From: Pseudomonadota bacterium
GTDB taxonomy: Bacteria > Pseudomonadota > Alphaproteobacteria > Sphingomonadales > Sphingomonadaceae
DNA length: 26,814 bases
Direction of reading: 5' to 3'
NCBI GenBank assembly: GCA_023445495.1
Contig: JAEXLC010000302.1
Coordinates: forward strand, 1-26,814
The position numbers and the translations under genes were made by a program. Each line of letters begins with the position of its first letter. Positions within the stretch are counted from its first letter, which is position 1. Below the pieces are notes generated by a model. That model searched no databases, had not been told where the DNA came from, and saw only the letters and a list, made by a program, of their open reading frames with translations. Of this stretch, positions 14,530 through 20,561 are shown piece by piece.

Positions 14530-16716
14530 ATGAGCGGTACGGGTGTCGGGGCGGCGAGGACGATCGGGAATGGCGCAGCCATCCCGTTCATGCGCCGGAA
14601 TGGCCCGGACCCGCTGGCCGCCGAGCATCTGCGCCTGTTCCGCAACTATGAGGCGATGAACCTCGGCTGGTTCTGGGCGACCGACGCCGAGGGCCGGATC
14701 ACCTATATCAGCGAAGGCGCGGCACGCTCGCTCGGGCAGACCGGCGATGCGCTGCTCGGCCGCGACCTGGTGTCGCTGTTCAAGAACCCGAACGATGAGG
14801 CGGACGCCGAGCGCCGCCGCACCATGCCTTTCCAGATGGCCCGCCAGGCCCGCTTCGACGCGATCCCGCTGCTGGTCGACATCGTCGGCGAGGAGCGCTG
14901 GTGGGCGCTCTCGGGCCAGCCAGCCCGCGACGGCCGCGGTGATTTCTCCGGCTATCTCGGCCACGGTGTCGACGTGACCCGGGAACAGCGCGCCACTCGC
15001 GAGAGCATCCGGCTCGCCATGTACGATCCGCTCACCGGCCTGCCCAACCGGCGCCGGATGGGCAATCTGCTCGACAGCACCATCGCCGCCTTCCGCAGCC
15101 AGGAGCGCGCCTGCGCCCTGATGCTGATCGACCTCGACCGGTTCAAGGCGATCAACGACAGCCTTGGCCATCCGGTCGGCGATGCGCTGCTCAAGCAGGT
15201 TGCCGAGCGGCTTTCGACCATCGTTGGCAATCCCGAGCAGATTGCCCGGATGGGCGGCGACGAGTTCCAGGTGATCCTGCCCGACGCCCACAACCGGGTC
15301 GGCATCTCCGACCTCGCCAACCGCATCATCGAATCGCTTTCGCACCCCTACACCATCAACGGCAGCCGCTGCCTGATCGGTGCCTCGATCGGCATCGCGG
15401 TGAGCCCGTTCGACGCCAGCACCAGCGACGAGCTGGTCCGCAACGCCGACCTCGCGCTCTATGCCGCCAAGGGGGCGGGGCGCGGCCGGGCGCGCTTCTT
15501 CTCGTCGGACCTGCTCCAGGTCGCCGAGGATCGCCGCCAGCTCGAGCAGGACCTGATCGACGCGCTCTCCAACGGCGAGCTCGCCGTCCATTACCAGCCG
15601 ATCCTGAGCGCCGGCAGCGAAGACGTCACCGGCTTCGAAGCGCTGCTGCGCTGGAACCACCCCAAGCGCGGCCGGATCTCCCCGGCGATCTTCATCCCGA
15701 TCGCCGAGGACGCCAATCTGATCCCGCAGCTCGGCGAGTGGACGCTCCGCCAGGCCTGCATGGACGCCGCCAAATGGCCCGGCGAGCTGCGCGTCGCGGT
15801 CAACGTCTCGCCGATCCAGTTCGCCAGCGAGGCGCTGCCCGCCATCGTCATGAGCGCGCTCGCCAATTCCGGGCTCAAGTCGGAAAGGCTCGAGCTGGAG
15901 ATCACCGAGAGCGTGTTCCTTGGCGAAACCGCCGAGACCGATGCCCGCTTCGCCGCGCTCAAGCGGCTCGGCGTCCGGCTGGCGCTCGACGATTTCGGCA
16001 CCGGCTATTCCTCGCTCGGCTATCTGAAGAGCGCGCCGTTCGACAAGATCAAGATCGACCAGAGCTTCGTCCGCGGCACCACCGAGGAAGGCGCTCGCAA
16101 CCAGGCGATCATCGCCGCCATCGTCGCCCTGGCCAACGCGCTGGGCATGGAGACCACCGCGGAGGGCATCGAGAGCTTCGACCAGCTCGAGACCATGCGC
16201 CGCCTCAACGTCAGCCACATCCAGGGCTTCCTCTACAGCGGCGCCGTGTCCGCCGCCGATCTCGACAAGCACCTCGAGAACGGCAAATGGGTGCTCAAGC
16301 CCCAGGGCCCCGCCCGCCAGCGCCACATCCGCCACACCACCTTCCGCAAGGTCGGCGTGATCCACGACAATCACTACTACCCCGCCGTCCTCAAGAACGT
16401 CTCCGCCTCGGGCGCCCTGATCGAAGGCATTGTCGACGTGCCGGAGGGCACCCAGTTCGTCGTCGACCTTGGCGAGGGGCAGATGGTCGTCGCCATCGTC
16501 CGCCGCGCCATGCAGCACCAGCAGGGCATCGAGTTCGAGCAGCCGCTGGTCGAGGACAGCAACGGCGCGCTCACCACTCGCCACCGGGTCTCGCCCAAGG
16601 TGCTGGGCGAGGCCGGGCTCCGGCAGCAGGGCCACAACCTCGTCGCCAAGACGGGGGAGGGGCTGGCAATGCCCGCCTTCCACACCGTCACCACCTGGAA
16701 CGGCATCGAAGTCTAG
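14530..16716 (+). CDS. PAS-GGDEF-EAL-PilZ c-di-GMP turnover protein
   Basis: A 728-aa cytoplasmic signalling protein. A PAS sensor occupies about 34-155 (NYEAMNLGWFWATDAEGRIT). A diguanylate cyclase domain follows at about 160-325 with an intact GGDEF at 242-246. The position of the inhibitory RxxD site reads GNPE, so product inhibition there is unlikely. The EAL phosphodiesterase domain (about 335-585) keeps the key residues: E370-A-L, N425, E457, D487-D488, K508, E545 and Q565. A PilZ-like c-di-GMP receptor module ends the protein (about 595-672; Arg-rich entry, N623-x-S-x-x-G628, and GIEFEQPL). By motif content both enzymes could be active, and the PilZ part could gate them. GAGG before the ATG supports the start. 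Confidence 0.93.
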   Translation: MSGTGVGAARTIGNGAAIPFMRRNGPDPLAAEHLRLFRNYEAMNLGWFWATDAEGRITYISEGAARSLGQTGDALLGRDLVSLFKNPNDEADAERRRTMPFQMARQARFDAIPLLVDIVGEERWWALSGQPARDGRGDFSGYLGHGVDVTREQRATRESIRLAMYDPLTGLPNRRRMGNLLDSTIAAFRSQERACALMLIDLDRFKAINDSLGHPVGDALLKQVAERLSTIVGNPEQIARMGGDEFQVILPDAHNRVGISDLANRIIESLSHPYTINGSRCLIGASIGIAVSPFDASTSDELVRNADLALYAAKGAGRGRARFFSSDLLQVAEDRRQLEQDLIDALSNGELAVHYQPILSAGSEDVTGFEALLRWNHPKRGRISPAIFIPIAEDANLIPQLGEWTLRQACMDAAKWPGELRVAVNVSPIQFASEALPAIVMSALANSGLKSERLELEITESVFLGETAETDARFAALKRLGVRLALDDFGTGYSSLGYLKSAPFDKIKIDQSFVRGTTEEGARNQAIIAAIVALANALGMETTAEGIESFDQLETMRRLNVSHIQGFLYSGAVSAADLDKHLENGKWVLKPQGPARQRHIRHTTFRKVGVIHDNHYYPAVLKNVSASGALIEGIVDVPEGTQFVVDLGEGQMVVAIVRRAMQHQQGIEFEQPLVEDSNGALTTRHRVSPKVLGEAGLRQQGHNLVAKTGEGLAMPAFHTVTTWNGIEV

Positions 16717-16756
16717 GGCCGTATCGGCGTTACGTGCCTGCCGATCCCGTCCGGCT

Positions 16757-16773
16757 CCCCGCTTTCGCCGGGG
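16757..16773. repeat. Single diverged palindromic repeat arm (GGCGAAAGCC family)
   Basis: CCCCGCTTTCGCCGGGG lies between the convergent c-di-GMP protein and serine hydrolase genes. Read on the - strand it is CCCCGGCGAAAGCGGGG, one base shorter than the arm at 2924-2941. It would form a bidirectional hairpin at the ends of both transcripts. Confidence 0.7.
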
Positions 16774-16798
16774 AACACGGGTTGCCTCGCCCGCCGCC

Positions 16799-18286
16799 TC
16801 AGGGCTGTTTCAGCAGCTTCTCCAGCACCTCCCTGCCATTGTCGTTGCCCGGATTGAGCTCGAGCGAGCGGCGATATTCCGCGATCGCGCCCGGCTTGTC
16901 GCCCGCCTCGGCCAGCGCCTCCGCCAGGCTGTCATGCGCGTTCCAGCTGTTCGGATAGGCCGACACGTTCCACGCGAAGATGCCCCGCGCCGCCGCCGGG
17001 CGCTTGTCCCGCAACAGGCGATAGCCCCAGGCATTCACGAAATCCTCGTTGAGGTGCAGTTCCGGGAAGCGGGCCTTGGTCGATGCGATCGTGCCGGGGA
17101 CATCGGCATAGTCGCTCTTCTCGAGCGCGGCCTCGAGCGCCGCCAGCCCCTTGGGCGCGCCGAACAGGGCGGCATGGATCGCATCGGCCAGCCCCTGCGC
17201 GGTGTTCTGCGCGCCGGAGCTGTTGGCGAGCACGACCGCGCCGTAGAGCTGGGCGGGATAGAAGTCGCAATAGCTGGAAAAGCCGAGCGTGCCCCCGGAA
17301 TGGCGCAGATAGGTCTGGCTGTCCGCCGTCTTGCCGATCACCCAGTGGAAGCCGATCCGCGCGGCATCGGCTGCGCCGAACAGCGGCTGGTGGGTGAGGG
17401 CGATGGCGGGATCGGTCGCGGCGATCTGGGCCGAGAGATAGCGCGCCATGTCCGCCGCCGAATAATGGAGCCCGCCGGCGGCACGGATCACCGGCATCGC
17501 CAGCGTCGGCCGCGCGGTGCCGTCCGTCGCGTAGCCGATGGCGAACAGCGCGGGCGGCACCGACGCCCCGCCGGCACGCATGCCCAGCGGCTTCTCGATG
17601 AAGCGGGCGAGCAACGCATCATAGGGCGCGCCATAGATCCGTTCGACGACCACGCCCTGGAGCTGCGAGGCGACATTGCTGTGCCGCGGCAGATGCCCGG
17701 GCACATCGGCCAACTGCGCGCCCTTGAGATCGGTCAGGAACTGCGGCTGGTCATAGCCGTCGAGCAGCTTCGCCACCGCAAAGGCCAGCTCGTTCGGCGG
17801 CAGCTTGCTGAAGCGCGCCATCCAGTCGGGCACATTGTCGGGCAAGGCGGACGTGGTGGTGACCATGTCGGCCAGCCGCACCGGGCGGCCGTCGCGCACC
17901 AGATTGTCATAGCCCGCCGGGAGATATTTGCGGACATCGTCGTCGAGCCGCGCCCGGCCCTCGCGGATCGCATGGGCGAGGATCAGCGAAGTGAAGGTCT
18001 TGGAGATCGAGCCGATCTCATAGACCATATGCTCGCTGGCCGGCGCCTTGGTGGTGCGATTGGCGATGCCGGCATTGTGAAAGCGGGTGCGCCCGTCCCG
18101 GATCACCGCGACCGACACGCTGGGCGCCTTGCCGCTCTTCACGAAATCCTCGACCAGCGCCTGCACCGGGTCGGCAGGGGCTGCGGCACGGGCGAAGCCG
18201 GGCAGGAGCGCGGCGCCGGCGGAAGCGGGCATCAGCGCGAGGAGCTGGCGGCGGTCGAGGCGCGGTCGGGTGGCGTTGTGCTGCAT
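16799..18286 (-). CDS. Tat-exported serine beta-lactamase-like hydrolase with C-terminal TPR
   Basis: A 495-aa member of the class C beta-lactamase/esterase/D-aminopeptidase superfamily. A twin-arginine-type leader (DRRQLLALMPASAGAALLPG) ends near residue 35. The nucleophile motif is S93-I-S-K96, and the third motif is H329-S-G331, as in esterase-like members. The second motif, normally Tyr-x-Asn, reads H202-S-N204, so the general-base Tyr is replaced by His. The last ~80 residues form TPR repeats (NAHDSLAEALAEAGDKPGAI). I used the ATG at 18286, which has an AAAGGGA ribosome site. The substrate is unknown; peptides, D-amino-acid compounds or esters are as likely as beta-lactams. Its promoter region holds a BlaI/MecI-like dyad, but no blaI/blaR gene is in the window. 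Confidence 0.88.
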   Translation of the reverse strand: MQHNATRPRLDRRQLLALMPASAGAALLPGFARAAAPADPVQALVEDFVKSGKAPSVSVAVIRDGRTRFHNAGIANRTTKAPASEHMVYEIGSISKTFTSLILAHAIREGRARLDDDVRKYLPAGYDNLVRDGRPVRLADMVTTTSALPDNVPDWMARFSKLPPNELAFAVAKLLDGYDQPQFLTDLKGAQLADVPGHLPRHSNVASQLQGVVVERIYGAPYDALLARFIEKPLGMRAGGASVPPALFAIGYATDGTARPTLAMPVIRAAGGLHYSAADMARYLSAQIAATDPAIALTHQPLFGAADAARIGFHWVIGKTADSQTYLRHSGGTLGFSSYCDFYPAQLYGAVVLANSSGAQNTAQGLADAIHAALFGAPKGLAALEAALEKSDYADVPGTIASTKARFPELHLNEDFVNAWGYRLLRDKRPAAARGIFAWNVSAYPNSWNAHDSLAEALAEAGDKPGAIAEYRRSLELNPGNDNGREVLEKLLKQP

Positions 18287-18310
18287 GGTTTGATCCCTTT
18301 CGCCTGCGAG

Positions 18311-18338
18311 GCTACATTTGTAGCGCAACCTGCGTCAA
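18311..18338 (-). promoter_or_regulatory. BlaI/MecI-like operator with upstream -35 box
   Basis: GCTACATTTGTAGC (18311-18324) is a near-perfect dyad with TACA and TGTA half-sites separated by two bases, the arrangement bound by BlaI/MecI-family repressors. A TTGACG -35-like hexamer on the - strand (18338-18333) puts the dyad in the spacer/-10 region, where a repressor would block transcription of the serine hydrolase. A wider inverted pair, GTGTA (18341-18345) and TACAC (18358-18362), lies just upstream. The -10 is unclear. Confidence 0.5.
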
Positions 18339-18412
18339 GGGTGTAATGGTTGTGCAATACACATTGGTGTCGTGCGGCTGCTAGAAGTTGACATAGTTCC
18401 CGCAAACGCTCT

Positions 18413-18847
18413 TCATCTCGTAACATTCTTGCGCAGTTGCGGAGGGACGGGCGGCATGCCGTTGAGCGCTGCCATGGCAAGGCGCCAATCGATCCGGTGC
18501 CGCGTGCCGACCTGCTTGCCCTTGTAGAAGCGCGGCGTCGTGACGCCGACCGTCGCGCGTTCCAGTGCGCGGTCGAAGGCGTCGCAATACCCCATCGAGA
18601 GCGCGACATCCCAGGCTTCGGCGAAGCTTTCGGCCCCGGGCCGATCGCGAAGCTTGTAGGCCGATTGCCGGGTCTTGCCGACGGCGCGGCAGGCGTGGCG
18701 CACCGAGCCCATCGCGAGGAGGGCCTTGATGAAGTCGCGCTGTCGCTGCTCGGTCCAGCCGTCATGGCGAACATTGGCCAGCGGTACAGGAATGAAGTCG
18801 AGCCGGCTGGGCCCGTCATCGGGTGGATTGTCGAGAGTGTCGTCCAT
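18413..18847 (-). CDS. Small putative helix-turn-helix protein, unknown function
   Basis: A 144-aa soluble protein with a Pro/Asp-rich N-terminus and a basic helical centre. The stretch WTEQRQRDFIKALLAMGSV followed by RHACRAVGKTRQSAYKLRDR reads as a helix-turn-helix: a helix, a Gly-containing turn, then an ACRAVGKTRQSAYKL recognition helix. That is the pattern of small resolvase-, transposase- or terminase-small-subunit-like DNA-binding proteins. The rest (FAEAWDVALSMGYCDAFDRA) is helical. Codon use fits the host. It lies between the serine hydrolase and the vapBC pair on the same strand, without a strong ribosome site. A regulatory role for its neighbours is possible but only inferred. Confidence 0.65.
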   Translation of the reverse strand: MDDTLDNPPDDGPSRLDFIPVPLANVRHDGWTEQRQRDFIKALLAMGSVRHACRAVGKTRQSAYKLRDRPGAESFAEAWDVALSMGYCDAFDRALERATVGVTTPRFYKGKQVGTRHRIDWRLAMAALNGMPPVPPQLRKNVTR

Positions 18848-18889
18848 CTACGAGGGTAGATCAGACGATTTCCTACATTGGAAGGGTTT

Positions 18890-19315
18890 TCAGATCCGCT
18901 CGACGGGGATGCCGAGTTGCAGCGCGGCGTCGGCCATGGCGTGGTCCAGGGTGACCAGGCTGTGTGCGCCCTCGCGGGCGATCGCCAGATGCAGTGCGTC
19001 GCCGGCGCGAAGGCCAAGGGCGGGCTGGCTGGTGAAATGGGCAGCGGTCTTGAAATGCTCCTGAAGCACCGCGAGGGTCGGGAAGTTATGGCTGTGCATC
19101 GCGTGCCACGCACTGGCGGCTTCGGCTCGGAGTTCGAGGCTGAGCGCGCCGGTGCGAACCTTGAGGGAAAGCGCGCTCGCCACCTCTGTGTGGCTCCAGT
19201 CGCTGACGAAGACAGCCCCCGGTTCTATCGCCGCCAGCCAATCGAGAACGACAGGGGAATGGGGCTCTGCCACCAGCGCGGCGACCACCGCCGAAGTATG
19301 GAGATAGTAGCTCAA
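18890..19315 (-). CDS. VapC-like PIN-domain toxin with Asp-to-His change
   Basis: A 141-aa PIN-domain protein. The start is taken as TTG 19315, which overlaps the antitoxin stop as TTGA; a longer upstream frame reads through the antitoxin. The N-terminal strand reads SYYLHTSAVVAALVAEPHS, where the family has LDTSA: the first metal-binding Asp is His (codon CAT, one base from GAT). Other acidic positions look intact: Glu in SHTEVASAL, Asp in LRAGDALHLAIA and Asp in LVTLDHAMADAA. PIN toxins of VapBC systems cut tRNA or rRNA. With this substitution, activity could be weakened, lost or altered. The antitoxin gene is directly upstream. Confidence 0.85.
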   Translation of the reverse strand: MSYYLHTSAVVAALVAEPHSPVVLDWLAAIEPGAVFVSDWSHTEVASALSLKVRTGALSLELRAEAASAWHAMHSHNFPTLAVLQEHFKTAAHFTSQPALGLRAGDALHLAIAREGAHSLVTLDHAMADAALQLGIPVERI

Positions 19316-19557
19316 TAGCGCGCGTCGTCGCGCATGCGGCGGACGAACTCCCCGGCGGGCTCCTGAACCGGCATCTGGGCGTGCAGCTTGCGCAGGGCCT
19401 CGACGTCCACCGGCGTCCACTCGCGCTTGACCTCAGCGGGCACGAGGCGGGCAGCAGGCTTGCCGCGCCGAACGATCTCGATGCTCTCGCCGGTTTCCAC
19501 GCGATCCACGATCTCGCTGAGGCGCGCCTTGGCGTCGGCTAGGTTGATGCGTTCCAT
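19312..19557 (-). CDS. Phd/YefM-type antitoxin (VapB-like)
   Basis: An 81-aa antitoxin. The N-terminus MERINLADAKARLSEIVDRV, followed by ESIEIVRRGKPAARLVP, is the classic Phd/YefM dimerisation and DNA-binding fold. The charged C-terminus (about 45-81) is the flexible part expected to wrap the toxin. It is translationally coupled to the PIN toxin through the TTGA overlap. A promoter candidate and a CCTGA/TCAGG inverted pair (19572-19576 and 19594-19598) lie immediately upstream and could be the self-regulated operator of the pair. Confidence 0.9.
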   Translation of the reverse strand: MERINLADAKARLSEIVDRVETGESIEIVRRGKPAARLVPAEVKREWTPVDVEALRKLHAQMPVQEPAGEFVRRMRDDARY

Positions 19558-19587
19558 CGCGGTGGCGGGCTCCTGACTAGGTTGGTG

Positions 19588-19615
19588 ACTATATCAGGAA
19601 ACTTGCACGAGTGAA
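19588..19615 (-). promoter_or_regulatory. Promoter candidate for the toxin-antitoxin pair
   Basis: On the - strand, TTCACT (19615-19610), a 16-base spacer and TATAGT (19593-19588). The -10 matches five of six consensus positions. The -10 lies within the region spanned by the CCTGA/TCAGG inverted pair, consistent with autorepression by the antitoxin complex. Distance to the ATG at 19557 is 30 bases. Confidence 0.5.
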
Positions 19616-19704
19616 GACCGTCGTCGGTGGCCATAGATCGAAGCTGGGCCTTGACTAGCCATTGTATAGCCAATCAAACAGGATACTTGAAAAGGGGGCG
19701 GAGC

Positions 19705-20559
19705 ATGTTTGAAGTAGAGCTGCGTTTCACGGGGCAGGAAGCGGACCGAGGTCTGCTTGATTTCTACGATGCCTCCAAAGCTCTAGTCGGTTTTCAACGA
19801 TCTTTAGCTTTAACAGTACATCTGGCGATAAACGGTGAGATCATCACCCAAGCACCGAGCTTGAGCGGCGCAGAAATCTATTTTCCGGCCGTCGAGGAGG
19901 GGAGTTGGAAATCGAAAGCCGTCGTGATCCTCGGTGGCGCATTTGCACTCGGATCGGTAGGAAAAGACTCGCCCGTGGGTCAGATGGTAACATCGCTGTA
20001 CGATTATGTTTTGTCAGAGACGATGGGATTTCACCCTGACTATGACAAAACCCTTCAGCAACAATATGCTGAGCACCTAAAAGAAAAGGGTATCACTAAA
20101 GAAAAGGTGGATAGTCTAATCGAGAAAACCGAAGCTAGTGTAGCGGAAATGCACCGACCAGTTGTTGCTTCGGAGACAGCCGGAGCGGGTGAGGTTAGCA
20201 CGGGCGGACCTCATAAGAAAAAGCTTGGGCCAGAACTCTCCATTTACACCTATGAGTATGTGAAGAGGACAATCCGAAGCCCAGATGTGACCGAAATTGT
20301 CGGCACGGTGTCCAGCTTCAACAATAATACCTACAAAGGGCGGCTCTTTTCATTCGCAGAAAGGAGGCCAATCCCATTTGAAATTTTGCCTGACTCGCGC
20401 AGTCGGCACATCAGAGGCATCCTTACAAACAGCCAACATCTAGCGGGACAAAACCCTTCAGATCCGAAAGCCGTGGTAAAACTCTCTGTCTATCGCCTGG
20501 ATAGCGTGACCGGACGTCTAAAGCGCTTGCATGTTATCACCGCTACGCCGGGTTCTTAG
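19705..20559 (+). CDS. AT-rich orphan gene of unknown function, two-domain protein
   Basis: A 284-aa protein I cannot name. The start is the ATG at 19705, preceded by GGGGGCGGAG; an upstream ATG (19627) lacks a ribosome site. It has no signal peptide. The N-terminal domain (about 1-130) starts MFEVELRFTGQEADRGLLDF, followed by YDASKALVGFQRSLALT and a Gly/Ala-rich, possibly membrane-associating stretch VVILGGAFALGSVG. A charged helical linker (about 130-180) leads to a C-terminal beta domain (about 190-284; SSFNNNTYKGRLFSFAERR, then VKLSVYRLDSVTGRLKRL). Composition is strikingly unlike its neighbours: 20041-20100 has 22 G/C of 60, while 20641-20700 in uvrD has 37. This indicates transfer from another genome. 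I recall similar uncharacterised proteins in diverse bacteria, without a function. Confidence 0.85.
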   Translation: MFEVELRFTGQEADRGLLDFYDASKALVGFQRSLALTVHLAINGEIITQAPSLSGAEIYFPAVEEGSWKSKAVVILGGAFALGSVGKDSPVGQMVTSLYDYVLSETMGFHPDYDKTLQQQYAEHLKEKGITKEKVDSLIEKTEASVAEMHRPVVASETAGAGEVSTGGPHKKKLGPELSIYTYEYVKRTIRSPDVTEIVGTVSSFNNNTYKGRLFSFAERRPIPFEILPDSRSRHIRGILTNSQHLAGQNPSDPKAVVKLSVYRLDSVTGRLKRLHVITATPGS

Positions 20560-20561
20560 TT

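Noticed and set aside
18381..18587. 68-aa - strand frame overlapping the helix-turn-helix-like gene
   Set aside because: Most of it lies inside the 144-aa gene in another frame and it has no ribosome site or conserved-looking segment.
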